Part shown: positions 38,611 to 50,305 of the stretch, one piece after another
Layout: each line of letters starts with the position of its first letter
How positions within the stretch are numbered: the stretch's first letter is position 1
Assembly: GCA_008508345.1 (NCBI GenBank)
Contig: QNGE01000968.1
Coordinates: forward strand, 124,001-188,000
DNA length: 64,000 nt
Reading direction: 5' to 3'
DNA from: Paragonimus westermani
Taxonomy: Eukaryota; Platyhelminthes; Trematoda; Plagiorchiida; Troglotrematidae
Notes under the pieces: generated by a model
What the model was told of the DNA's origin: nothing
Database searches by the model: none
Seen by the model: only the letters and a program-made list of their open reading frames with translations
Position numbers and translations under genes: made by a program

Positions 38611-39979
38611 GACTGTCGTATTCGAACACAGCCACTTTCGCTCAAGTTGCCCGGTTACCTAGAGAGCACGAACATCAGCTGCTCCGTTAACCTCAGTAGA
38701 TGATGCAGTAGTTAACACAAGTGCATCCCATTCGTGGCAAGAATGCCTAATAGTGAGAGTTCTAACAAGAGAGAAACTCAATTTGAGGGTTTTTTGAAAT
38801 GGACTGGGTAAAAAACCTCCCTGAACATGACAGCCAGGAACAATCGGGAGTGATGCATAGTCACTATTGACCAAACTTCCGACGAATTATAATCAAAAAT
38901 CCGCAACTCTTCCACTTGTTTTGACTGACGTTGTAGATAAATCTGCCAAATTTTGATCGTGTTAGTAATCGGTACACGCCCTGAGTCAGGAAGTGCATGG
39001 GATACAAATTACTGGAAATATTAAACTCTTTACACACGTTGGTTCAACTCCCCGTTGTTTTTTGTATTAGTCAACAAAGTTATCGTCTATTCTTGTTGCT
39101 ACGGCAACAGTAAATGACATATCTGTTTGCTGTTTTCTATGCCCTGGTTTCAAGTGAGAATACCTCAACAACAACGATGACAACAATAGACAAGATACTT
39201 CTTCACCCTGCTCGAACAAATATTGATTGGACCGATTTGTCTGGTCGAACACCTGGTCAATTGACTGACTCGGTACGAATCAGCCTTAACGCATAACTGT
39301 CAGCTAAGCAGTCTTGCATTCAGCCAGTCGTGATGAACAATGAGGTAATGGGAAGATGCAAATCATGTGATGTTCTCCGGAGTAACATGGATGTGTAGCT
39401 AATTTTGAACAATGAGACAAGGTTCTTTATGGCGGAAGTCATGGCTTAAGAGATTAGACAGATGGAAACGAAAGTGAAATTCAATAATATGAGAATGTTG
39501 ACTATCAAGGCAGCCGTAATGTCACTACATATTGTTCACGAACACACGGGGATTTCAAGACTTGATAGTCAAAGTCTCAGCAGACTGGCAGATGCGTTTC
39601 CGGATACGCAGATAAGTCACAGAGAATGTGCCACAAACTTTGACTCCGTGTCCTGTTTGGATTATGCGCTTTGTAAGTGATGATGCTGGTGCCGTCCATC
39701 GGCATCTATACAAACATTTAGCGTTTCTAACTAAGTTTCCGGCCATTTGGAAACAAGGTGCTTGATACGAGATACCGCTTGGTACGATTCCTGTCTAGCT
39801 CATGCAACCACACGAATATTTATACAAATAGTTGGAGGCGACAGACGAATGCCCTTTGTTCGTAAAGAATCAGACTGGTAAGCGTCCAATTCGCTGTTAT
39901 ACACAGTTTTGCAGCGTTTTAGGATCTGGATACAACAGCTATCAGACGCTTCGTTTTCATTGTTAACCTGGCGTCACCT

Positions 39980-40920
39980 AGAAAAAGGGGTTCTATGTAC
40001 ACGGTATTCTTTGGTACCACTGTTATCCGTACTCTTAGGGTGATGATGCTGGCATACTTCCTGATAAACTGCGGGGGGTGTCCGTTGGCTTGCAAGGTAT
40101 ATGTGGTCAGTTCTACTAATAACTTGTCTTCCGTACATAGCCTCCGTGCTTTGTGGAAGAGCGTTCAAACTTGGCGTCTCTTATTTTGCACTGGACAGAA
40201 GCCTTCAAACTGCATATAATGTTCTGCCCAAGTAGGCTTTCTGTAGATGGAACTTTCTGTCTTCGGAGAACTAAAGTGTCCGGGAACGAAAGACAGTTGT
40301 TTACTTCATTTTCCCTAGTAAGATGTTGTTTAAGTACTGTTTGTACAATACCGGTTTCGACAAGCTTCCACACAATGTAGATTCTACTTTAACCATAACT
40401 AAAGTCGTAATGTGTGGACCTGGCGGACTCCTGATTGCAACCCCGTCTACTTGTTGGAGAGTAACTATGTGAACGTTGCAGTTTACATTACGTGCGCTTA
40501 AAAGCAGTAATGATTTCAGTTCGGACACCGGACTGGAAAAGGAGAATTGCTGCTTAGAATGAAATTGCAAATGTTATCAACTGTTTCATGGAGTGAAATA
40601 TCATTAAGTTGGGACGTCAATATCGAATAAATACACCAGTTCGTCTCGAACGTCTAAACCGTCTACATAACTCACAACTTCAAAACTGTCCTTCAGCAGA
40701 CCTTTAGACCAACTTGTGCATTGACATTGTGAGCCGGAATGAGACATTGGGTTTGTGGATTTTGGGTAGTCTGTGCGCATCCGGCATGCGTTTGCCCATT
40801 GGTTTCATCAGATTGTAATAACCGACAGAAAGTACGCCATCTACTCTCAGTTTTTCTAATTTGGAAACGATTTTCTTTCCAACTTCTCGGACGTAGTCAG
40901 GAGTATCGTACAACAAAAAC
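39980..40920 (-). mobile_element. Penelope-like element remnant
   Basis: Two parts are readable on the minus strand. At 40,916-40,704 is an N-terminal RT segment with YYNLMKPMGKRMPDAHRLPK and IHKPNVSFRLTMSM, matching the G-L-P-K-I-H-K-P block of Penelope reverse transcriptases. At about 40,200-39,985 another frame gives RRLCTEDKLLVELTTYTLQA, then NTVYIEPLF, matching the RT C terminus of the element at 1.4-1.7 kb (R-R-I-C-T-P-D-S-L-A-E-E-L-D ... R-V-Y-I-E-L-P-F). The central part between them is lost or unreadable. It lies in the intron between exons 5 and 6. Confidence 0.75.
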
Positions 40921-41282
40921 TTCTGAGTGTCACCGAAAGTTTAAAACATCTTTATATACTACGTTTTATCCATCAACACAAATCCTGATCTTGTGCCCGG
41001 ATTTAGAACCACTCAGTTCTCATTTTGTCCTACTTTCCTCCTAATTCGGATGTTAACAGACTAGGATGCTTTCGCCTGTAGTTCTGATTTCATTAATGTC
41101 TACGTGAATCACAAACCCCCTGTCGTTTCAGGTGTCAATAAGTTACCCCAAGCCGTAATGCATTATAGAGTAACGAAACACAAAAGAGCATTTAACTGTT
41201 CACGTTAGACAGCTAACCTGCTGCTCATTTTTGCATTATCTCAGAACGACCTTCTTTGCATTTGATTAATGTTGTTTTACAG

Positions 41283-41511
41283 GAAGCTACGTCTCATCTT
41301 TGCTGCTGTACGAAACCACCTGGACTCTGCATTCCCTGCCTATGCTGGTAGCACAGACTCTTCACAAACTCCGCAGGCCAGTCTGTCGGAACATGTGATA
41401 TCTGCCTGTCTTTTTCTTCGTTATATTTGCCCGGCCATTCTCTCACCGTCGCTGTTTGGTTTGACTTCGGAATTTCCCAGTGATCCACGGGTGTTGCGTG
41501 CATTTACCCTA
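41283..41511 (+). CDS. RasGAP exon 6: catalytic FLR motif
   Basis: The acceptor is TTGTTTTACAG and the donor CCCTA|GTAAGT. It encodes residues 493-568. It contains ACLFLRYICPAILSPSLFGL, the RasGAP signature F-L-R-x-x-x-P-A-I, whose arginine positions the finger loop. Upstream KLRLIFAAVRNHL matches the family helix E-L-K-x-V-F-A-S-W-R. Downstream PSDPRVLRAFTL matches P-D-D-R-T-A-R-T-L-T-L. All signature residues are intact, so the domain looks catalytically competent. Phase is 0 at the 3' side, and the next exon continues with VAKTIQSLANF, as expected. Confidence 0.97.
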
Positions 41512-43191
41512 GTAAGTTGAGCACTGGTGTGTGTTCGTTCACTGTCAGTTCTCTTTTCCGTTGTGTTGGACAAAACTGATCCACAGGAAACAGAAGTTTC
41601 AAATTTGACGATCTTTTTTCTATGGCTTGGAGTGAGATGGCTAGGGACATTTGCAGGATTCAGTCTGTGGTAGTCAGGTACGTGTAGAATATATTGCTAT
41701 CGCGTAGATCTGTTGAAATTTTACGTGCACGCATCTACCACTTGTCAAACGATTTTGCACGCATTCCTCTCATCTCTACAGACTTACGTGTCGTTCGATT
41801 TCCATCACAACCTGTACTGCTTCTTCCTATGATCTTAATCCAATAAAAGGCATGAACCATCTTGGCCGAATGATTTCTAGTCATGGAATTGTAGGCAATT
41901 TCATACCTGAGAGTGTTGCTTCCGATGATGTAGCGGCGGAAAAACAGACAAGAATACGTCATGCATTATGTAAGGATGTATCGTTACGGTAATCTTCACC
42001 ACATTAGGAATAACTGGATATTAATGGATGGAAGAGAAAATCCAGTGTCTTGCGTATAAACTGTATACCGATTACGTTGTGCATTATTATGCAACCGTTT
42101 GCAGTGATTAACTAAACAAAACGGCGCTGGGCTTATGGACTCGTACACTAGTGAATAAGCAATGAAACATCGGCAGTCAACAAAAGTCCCCAGTATAATC
42201 CACACCCTGAAACACGCGCACTTTAAATGCAACAACTGAGGGCCGAATGCGTTTCAAATTTGCCTGATACCAGTTGAGCGATACTGACTGTCCGAGTGCA
42301 TTTGCGTTCGCTTATGTACAAGCTTAAATTTTAACGCGACCGGTTATCTTGTCGTTCGAATGTATGAAAAAGAGAATCACATAGACCGGTTTTTATTAGG
42401 ACTGGCAACATCTGTTTCACCAGCAGAAAACCCCACCCGATTATATGAGTACCGTTTGTGACTGAGCGATCCATGGACTGACCTTGGCTTTCTTGTGCCC
42501 CACTGGCAATGTTCGCCCGGCCGGTCAGGCCAAGGGTACACTTAAGCTTCTTGTCGATGCGTCGTATTGACCTACTTTAATAGGGAGTGTTGGAGTTGAG
42601 TTTAGTTCTTCTCAAAACGTCTCTTGATGTGGATTGAGTTTTATCCTCTCATCCTATGGGACACACGAAATCCGGCCGCACAACAGTGTGTCGGTCTTCG
42701 GACAAAGTACCATTCGTTAACTCGGCTGTCAACAAAATGTAGAAAGGTCCAACTTCATGTGACTTTTTACTCGCCATCATCATTATTCTGATTACTCAAA
42801 CGGCTGCCACTTCGTTTACTAGATCGTGTCCATCAGCTTGTGGGCGAACTTCTGACCAATGAGTGTTTGAATCGCAAAGACATCGGTGCCCTTCCTACAA
42901 GACTCGCACAAAACTCAATGATTGGTTATTTAAGTGTTATTAACCAATGCTATTCACACCGATATTTCTTCAGGCCTATTTCTCCAGCGTATGGTAACGG
43001 CTGTGATCATTCGAGAAGAGATTAGCGTGTAACTAGATGTGTTACTCGCATGCTTTTCAGTAGTTTAAATTACCACCAATTTACGGACAAGGTAACAAAC
43101 TGTTCCGTTTCTCTAACTGCATTCTGGATGTTTAAGAGCCATCATATTGAAGTGTACGTACATGTAACAAAATCTTACTGTCCCTTAAAAG

Positions 43192-43476
43192 GTTGCAAAA
43201 ACCATTCAGTCACTCGCTAACTTCAGTGTTTTCGCCGGTGCCAAAGAAGTCTACATGACCTTCATGAACCAGTTCGTGACCGAGCAGCTTCCAGCAATGC
43301 GGCAATTTTTGTGCTCAGTCTCCTCTCCTCTATCCACACTCCCTCGAGAACCCCAAACGTCTGGAACTGGGAAGTTATTCGCCAGTCATTCACATCACGA
43401 CGGCTTTGTCTCAACTACATTCCCGCAGGGGAATGGTAAATCCTCAGAACAACGACTCGGGCGATGCGATAATTCG
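43192..43476 (+). CDS. RasGAP exon 7: C-terminal GAP helices
   Basis: The acceptor is TCCCTTAAAAG and the donor AATTCG|GTGAGT. It encodes residues 569-663. It opens VAKTIQSLANFSVFAGAKE, then YMTFMNQFVTEQLPAMRQFL, matching the family's A-K-V-T-Q-N-L-A-N-F and Y-M-S-F-M-N-Q-F-L. This is the end of the catalytic domain. After it comes a Ser/Thr/Gly/His-rich linker (from SSPLSTLPRE onward) with no clear fold. The exon is exactly 95 codons, phase 0 on both sides. Skipping it would keep the frame but remove part of the domain. Confidence 0.95.
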
Positions 43477-44999
43477 GTGAGTTTCCTTGTACATGTGTTT
43501 GTGTGTGTGTAAATAAAAAGAATAAGTCGACGGCGCCAAAGAATTGCTCAGAATCCCAGCATCTGCGATTTGCTTATGCTCGTAAGCGAGTTCCAACCTG
43601 TTTAAGTTACGACATACTACTGAAGCTGTGTTTGCTTATGGGAAAGTTAAATGAACGGGAGGCCTCTCGACACTTTGATAGTGATACTGCAATCAGGCCA
43701 TTTATTTTTCGGAAAACGTATTGGAGCACTTCACCCGCTAACGTTTAGCTGTGAACTGTGTACATTCCTCGCACCCTGTAGTAACATGAATTGACCACAT
43801 TTAATTTTTTTCGAACCGGTGCAAGCGCTGTTCCAACATATGGGCAACATCACTTCGAATACGCTTAATAACTAAACGTGCGACGTGCTCATTTTGTTTC
43901 GCTTCTAAACTAAGATATATGGCATACGAAAATCCCTTGAAATGATGAGTCTCACGTGTAGACTGAGTTCCCTGATAATCCTCAAATTAAAGTCATCAGA
44001 ATAAAATACGATGTTATTAACAATGCGTGAAACGAGGATACCGTGTGCAAACCTCAGTAGACGTCCCAGTTGGGTCATCTCAGTCTGAAAACAGTGAACC
44101 TAAGTCAGACAGCGAAACAGTCACAAAACAAACATGCATCCAACTTCCGACACAACGCAGGCAATGAACCAAACAGATAAACAACAACTGAGTCAAACGT
44201 AAAGAGATCCAACAAGTCTGCTAAGGTCGAATGTCACGACGAACGATACGGAGAACTCGAATGACCCGATTGAACGACTGCCACTAGCTGTCAATCTTAA
44301 CGCTGTCCAGAGGATCGGCCAGGTGAAACTCATGATGTGAGTGGTAAATACAGACAGTTCATGCAGACGCACAAATGAAGTTTGAACGTTGGTTAAGTGA
44401 AAGGCCATACCAACCAGGTCTAAAATATGTCAGACTGGGGCAGCATTGGAAGTGCAGTGAAGTATACAATAAGAATTAATCACGATGGTTCATTTGGGAA
44501 TTGGATAAACGATTAGAGGAGGAGAAGAACAGTACTGAGGAAATCCTCCATATTTACATTCGGAATTTATTTAGTCAAACTGTAATGTAGGTTGCCGAAC
44601 TCATTTTTTATATCTTTTCCCATTAAAATATCGACCTTATAGTATTGGACTATTTTATTCATGCAACTTCAACAAGAGATGGCAGCTAACAGCATAATGC
44701 AACTAGTTCTCTTCGGTTTATTTCCCCAAGAACTTTCGATGTGCAACACGGTTTATTTCAGCCTGACTGTTCGGCTGAATACACGAAATGTGTGTTTATG
44801 TACGCCTCCTGTTGTGAGTTTCTTGATAACTTCCATTGAGACGCTCATAGTGAGGTAATCAACTTCAACTTATTTTAGTGAATGACAACTAGAAATCTGA
44901 ATATTTCTCTTCAGTTGTTTTGCCCTCTGATATACTAAGTGAGAGTTCTTAGCAGTTACCTCCGAAAAGAAATGCTAGTTTCGCTGAACTATGTCATTA

Positions 45000-45110
45000 G
45001 TGCATATACCAGTCACGTCCAGGAATCGCGCTCCAGTTTACGTTCTCATGAGACAGTAGTGTTAGGCACTATGTCACTGACACTACAGTAAACACGACCG
45101 AATTGACTGT
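45000..45110 (-). repeat. tRNA-derived SINE copy, degenerate
   Basis: On the minus strand: GGTCGTGTTTACTG, GTGACATAGTGCCTAACACT, a box B-like GCGCGATTCCTGGACGTGAC, then TGGTATATGCAC. It shares the family's 5' GGTCGTG start and 3' ATATGCAC end. Confidence 0.55.
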
Positions 45111-45284
45111 TTATTGGTAATCCATATATTGTTCAGATAGTGGATTTGACCCCAAATTGACGTAATTTCCTAACTGTGGATCACCGTTTGAAATTTGTAG
45201 GACAGTCGGTGCGTCCGGTGTCGAAACAATTGTGCGACCACAATATTACTCACAAATGAATACAAGTGTACGTTTACATCTGAT

Positions 45285-45375
45285 AATTTGGTCGTGCCTA
45301 ATGCGAGTTCAGTGCTACAGTGTTCGACACTATTGCTCCACGAGATACTAATTCAGAATCGAAAGCTCACCTATG
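45285..45375 (+). repeat. tRNA-derived SINE copy, 5' part
   Basis: The plus strand reads TTGGTCGTGCCTAATGCGAG, then TTCAGTGCTACAGTGTTCGA. The first block is nearly identical to the 5' end of the 35.2-kb copy. Box B is weak and the tail is not clear. It lies 180 bp from the opposite-strand copy at 45.0 kb, so the two form an inverted pair. Confidence 0.5.
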
Positions 45376-45770
45376 TCAAGGGGGGGGGGTGACAGAGAAG
45401 TTTATCCAAGTACGAATGCTATAATCGGGTATGACGGGTTTTCCATTTGTAGCACTCAAATTCCTCAGTGTTTATAAGTATAATTGATAAGTTCACTCCG
45501 AAGATACCAACTGGGTGTATAGTGTGGCTATTTGGCTGGACGAAATGCAGAGTGAGTAACAAGCATTACACAGCTAATAGGTTTCCCCACGAATTAGCCT
45601 TGACTGTTACACTCTAATCAGTTTCACCCTTTAGCGTTGGAGTAATTCATTTACATGTGTATAGTATAACTAACCCCGTTTATTTGTCTTTGAGGCATTA
45701 CATCCAGTACCTTTGATCCGTGTGGACTGTTGGGTTAGTACTTTACGGCTGTTTTGTGTCCTTGGTACAG

Positions 45771-46064
45771 CTGATGACCCGGAGCACCTCAGGCTTACCA
45801 ACCATTAGTATCAGCACGACAACTGCGGGCAAGCTATCCACATGCGAACCACAGATGCAGGATGAATTCAGTGTTCCTGACAGCACGACAGCGGTACGCT
45901 CCGACCGCACTGCGCCCCAATCGAAGCGAGTACGGGAACCTATAGTACTTCCTTCGTTGCCCCAATCAAGTGTCACCATCTCCGGGGATCATATTGACTT
46001 GGGTCTGTGCTTGGCACTATGTCATCTACAGTTATCTGAGGCACTTACCAAAGTTCCTATAGAT
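45771..46064 (+). CDS. RasGAP exon 8: post-GAP linker and conserved helix
   Basis: The acceptor is CTTGGTACAG and the donor TATAGAT|GTGAGT. It encodes residues 664-761 in 98 whole codons, phase 0. Most of it is Ser/Thr-rich and probably disordered. The end, HIDLGLCLALCHLQLSEALT, matches the helix after the GAP domain in vertebrate relatives (Y-I-D-L-G-R-E-L-S-x-L-H-x-L-L-W-E-A). That helix is a family feature and supports the exon strongly. The same DNA also has a 78-codon open frame on the minus strand, which is a shadow. Confidence 0.9.
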
Positions 46065-46398
46065 GTGAGTCGCTTATTTCTGATTATGATCCACACTGTT
46101 CACTCGGATTGTTGAATAGCGATGTGAGATGATAGGTTATTTTGAAAAACGCGTGCCTTTGGAGCAGATTTGCTTAATCTCGTTCACAATTGGAGCCAAG
46201 TAACTGCGTGATACATAGAAACTTGCTTCCTATGTGGTTAGCGCTCTGTCTAACAGAGTTATAGGACAAACTTAGTTCAGATCCATAGGTTCATCGCTCT
46301 CCTTATCATAAATCTACCGTTGCTTTCAGCGACTCAAATGTTGCTTCTATTGTTTTGTTTCAATAACAACCCTGGTTTTATGTGAACCATTCTCACAG

Positions 46399-46900
46399 AA
46401 AATAACTCCTCAGGAAGCCAATCTGAAACCAATATTGGAGGAGATTGATTTCTTTCTCTCTTCCGGCATCGACCCTCCACCAGACTGGTGGCATTCTTCC
46501 GCCGTAACGACCACCACTGCCACGAGGAACATATCATCCGAATCGATCAGCACAACGAATAGAACAAGTGTCCAGTGTGGATCACAGCCTATTAACCAGG
46601 CTTGTTTACACACTGGTCCGACGATGGTTTCTACGAGCCGGCAGTCTCACCACAATGGATCTTTGGACTTAGGCTTTCCCGAAGAGTATAATCAGGGCAC
46701 CGTCAGCACTGTCACGGATGCCACTGTGCCGCACCAGATCCGAATGGCGAGTCGTGGCGCGACCGTGAAGGAACCGGTCAGAAATCATGTTCTCGTTTGC
46801 AACCCGTTAGAACTTGCGAATAAGAACGTGCATGGAAATCAGTCATCTATAAAAGCGGGGCACATGCCGAACAAGCCTGTGACGCAAATTTTGATGGTGG
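46399..46900 (+). CDS. RasGAP exon 9: second post-GAP helix and disordered tail
   Basis: The acceptor is ATTCTCACAG. It encodes residues 762-928, starting KITPQEANLKPILEEIDFFL, which matches the family region ending L-P-R-I-L-R-D-V. The rest (DPPPDWWHSS onward) is Ser/Thr/Asn-rich with no recognised fold. Two overlapping donors lie four bases apart, at 46,897 (GTGGGT) and 46,901 (GTGTCT). Only the second agrees in phase with the acceptor chosen for exon 10, so it was used. The first would put exon 10 out of frame and end translation about 65 codons later. The preceding intron is only 334 bp, the shortest of the gene. Confidence 0.88.
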
Positions 46901-49004
46901 GTGTCTCTTTAGTATCGACATCGAATCAATATATTTCGCAACTGTTATTTTGCGTGTGAATCTGTCAGATAAGCAATCAGTCACGATCTCATGTTTTAGT
47001 TCGATGCACATTCACGGTAGTTCTGCAAACGTTCAGCATTTTTTAAAATGCTGTTAGATGAGGTTACGACAATTTCCTCCTCATTGCACTTTCATCGAAA
47101 CTACTGATTAATTAATTTGTTTGGTCTGCTTTTCAGCTTGGTAAGAATAGCCTGACAGTGACCAAAGGTTGTGTCGTCAATTCTGTTAACAACTATTGAA
47201 TTCCTAAACTCGCTGAATGAAATTACATCCTACGGTACTGTGTGGTAATTAAAAGCCAAAGATAATCGTTGGCTATTCAGTGTGGGCTGTTAACCTATTG
47301 TGGCTGGCTACCGGATTGTCCTGATGATATTTAGTTAGTTGTCAGTAGTAACATTTGTCGTAATTTGATCAGTCGCGATTGAGTTTAGCTTCCGCGTCCC
47401 CATAAACTTCTCAACCAGCTGGTTTTGATTGGTATTAACAGGGCAGTTACTTTGTCTCCTCTCTGTGCAGTACTTGCGAGTGAGTGTGTCTGGGTGTTTG
47501 CATGCGACAGTTTGGTTGTGTATGACGTGGTGCCACTGGTTTGGTGGTCAGCACGGTTGCTTCATGAAAGCGTGGTCGGAGTTCAAATCTTGGTCATGGC
47601 AAGAATACGCATTACTGACGAACTCTGGCAAGTGTTTCTTTTCAAAAGGTTCTGACTAAAAACCTACCTGACTGCAACAGCTCCATTCACTTATGAGTGA
47701 TGAGTAACTTCCAAAATTCTCCACTGTTCACCAGTAGTAACGTTTGTTTGTCAGTTTTCAGTTCAGCATACAGACCAGTTATCAGTATTACTGCCACTGT
47801 CCACTGGTACCCTCGTGTTACCGTCGGTTTGCGATTAACCGAATTAAGGTTAGTGAAAAATCGGCCAGTCACCTCACTTTAAGCGTTACTCTAACAATGT
47901 GTTTTCAATAAATCACATACATGCCAACCTCGATAATGGTGCCATTGAACTGACCGGGTGATCAACCATAAACGGATAACCCTCAAATATGGGGCAGCAA
48001 CTAAACCGCACACACGGACAACACGAGTAACTCTGATAATTGACCGCGCACATTACAGCCTTACGTAAACGAAAGCCATAAACGATGACTGAGCCAACTG
48101 TTTTCGTCATCACTGATGGATGTAATCTGGAATAAGAAATCTAAACTTTGCACATATTATCCGAGCAGTCAATTGACGTTGAAAAGTAAACCCTCGTCCC
48201 TGTTGCTCGTGGTCTGATGTATTAGTTTTTGTTTGGGGCTGTATCGTATTTCTTCAACTGAGCACCTGTTCACTCTTGTGTGTGCCATTGGGTGAACAAC
48301 TCTCGGAAAATCCATTTATTTGATGAGAAACGCGGTAGCTCACTTAGCCTCCTTTCAACATGCCTAGTTAGAAAGAATATGAGGAATTGACATTTTTTGA
48401 TGAAGTGTCATGACCAAAAGAGTTGTTAAAGTAGGAGATCAGTGCAAGCTTTCAAGTAGACACGATTTCGATGGGAAGCATATGCATTATCTTCTGTACA
48501 GTCTAGAAAACGAGGACGGCAGTAGCGGGAAAATGTTGCCCTAAACTCTACCGTTGATAACGCCAGTTAGCAGTGATTTAAGTATGTTTAACTCGCAAAT
48601 AACAGTGTTTTTTGTTTTAATACTGGAAAAGCAGAAACAGCGGTATGTTGTGGAAATGTGAATGAAAGGCTTTAAGACGCGGGAAACAGAAGTGATTCAA
48701 AGATAGACATGCCATTTTGGAGGAACTGTCGAACAGAGAGCGTGAGGAATCTCACAACACTACTGCCTTGGTTTTTCCTACTTCCTGAATGTGAGAAGCT
48801 GTGGTGTACACATTTCGTATGACCGTATACCCTATGCATAATGTCTTGTGTACGTTTTTCATACTTGTACAATTGAGGTTACAATCAGGAAGAGATATTC
48901 AGTTTGGATCATGTCTGCTTCGGTAATGGTGTCACTTAGTTGGAACTGAGACATGAAGTTAACATCTAGATTTGATCGTATTTACCCGAGCAAATTTATT
49001 ACAG
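46901..49004 (+). other. Intron between exons 9 and 10
   Basis: 2.10 kb. It carries the plus-strand SINE copy at 47.5 kb. Nothing else was recognised. Confidence 0.7.
47515..47625 (+). repeat. tRNA-derived SINE copy
   Basis: The plus strand has GTGCCACTGGTTTGGTGGTC, AGCACGGTTGCTTCATGAAA, box B GGAGTTCAAATCTTGGTCAT, then GGCAAGAATACGCATTACTG and ACGAACTC. The tail matches the 35.2-kb copy. The unrelated open frames here (about 76 codons in two frames) are not genes. Confidence 0.65.
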
Positions 49005-50305
49005 TGGCTCCCCACAATCCAAATGAAAAGTTTTCCAATTTGCGTCCACCATTACAGACGAATGTTCAAAGTCGAAGGGGAAATTCCAACAATCATGTAC
49101 AGTCGGATTTATCCTCAGCGGAAGATGGCGAAAACGTTAACCCAATCCGGAGTAATTCACCGAATGTGTTTCTTCCCACTTCGATCGTGCCTGCAGCCGT
49201 AAAAGTTGAACATCCTAATAGGTCCAAGTCGCCACTACTACACGTAGGTAAGCATTTAGCACCACAACCGAACGCACTTTCTCCACCCTACACAACTGGG
49301 AACAGAGGTTCCGCAGACACATACAAATCAGTCAAGTGCTCTGAATCATTCGAACTTCAAAATGCCAAAATACCATCAGAGGAGAGCACGTTATGGTCAA
49401 TAGGTACAGAACCCTACACCACTTTTCCACCCCAACGCTTGTTGAACTCATTCCAGACGGGGAAACAAAAGATAATAACCACACAAACGACCAAACATCA
49501 AACCATTCCGAATTCAGGCCTAATTCTGTACGCCACCAATTCCTCTTCCTCTGGCTATCAGTCTCTTGGGAGTCGAGATGTAAACACGTACAGTATGATT
49601 TCCGATCTACCTGTAAACGGTAAAAATTACGCCAGACCCGATGCTCCTTCATTCACAAATGGTATCACCACCATAGCTGTAAGCAATCCTCTTTATGCAG
49701 TTCACAATCCAGCTGACATACCAACCTCTCCCACTACACTCAGATGCAGCCCTATTTCAGCAACTAAACAGGCCACTAACTCCCAGACGCCACCCGTTCA
49801 AGCTATCCCGTTCCGCTCCAAATCATTTCCGAATCCAGCTGCATGTCGGCGACACACCTACGTGAATCTGACAAGCAACGCAATCGCAGAAGCCATGCTC
49901 TCTTCCATACGCGCCAAGGGTGAAACCAACCGGAAGTCGAGCACCAGTACGAGTGATCGAAGCCGATCTTCATCCACTTGTTCGCGCATATCTGATAACC
50001 AAGTGGATGGATGTTCCATTATCGGTACAGGAGATGGAGTTCACGTTCAATCAGAGAGCTCGGAAATTCGACCAGCTAGCGAGGGAAGGACTGTATTCTC
50101 ATCTAATACGAAAAGTCACACGCCTACGATACGATCGGAAGGCAAACGCAGCATGAATTTCCGGGATGAACCTACACGACAGGTGACCACCCTACATGCG
50201 GTGCTTGAAGGATTCGATGTCCGACCCCCATATATGGGCTCAGATAGCGTCAGGTCAGCCGGTTACCTCGTGCCAAAACGTACGGCTCTGCTGTCAACGG
50301 ATGAG
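49005..50305 (+). CDS. RasGAP exon 10: large Ser/Pro-rich tail exon
   Basis: The acceptor is AAATTTATTACAG and the donor GATGAG|GTAAAC. It encodes residues 930-1362 (about 433 residues). The open frame continues upstream to 48,953, but the chosen acceptor is the one that fits phase with exon 9. An alternative start at 48,951 also fits phase and would add 18 residues. The region is rich in Ser, Thr, Pro and Asn with no globular fold. It contains NPLYAVHNPAD and PTSPTTLRCSP, resembling the conserved N-P-V-Y-Q ... L-S-P element in the tails of DAB2IP and SynGAP. N-P-x-Y is a known type of docking site for PTB-type domains, but binding here is inference. Several R-S-x-S sites suit basophilic kinases or 14-3-3 proteins. 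Confidence 0.9.

Larger units (their letters stand above)
34889..41282 (+). other. Intron between exons 5 and 6
   Basis: 6.39 kb. It holds SINE copies at 35.2 and 38.5 kb and a Penelope-like remnant at 40.0-40.9 kb. At 36.5-37.1 kb overlapping open frames on both strands (149 codons minus, 92 and 76 plus) have higher GC but no motif. Confidence 0.7.
41512..45770 (+). other. Introns between exons 6, 7 and 8
   Basis: 1.68 kb and 2.29 kb either side of exon 7 (43,192-43,476). The second holds the inverted SINE pair at 45.0-45.4 kb and a run of nine or so G at about 45,381. Nothing else was recognised. Confidence 0.7.

Noticed and set aside
45743..45979. Minus-strand frame of 78 codons
   Set aside because: It is a shadow of RasGAP exon 8 on the opposite strand.
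49332..49652. Minus-strand frame of 106 codons
   Set aside because: Shadow of the large RasGAP exon 10.
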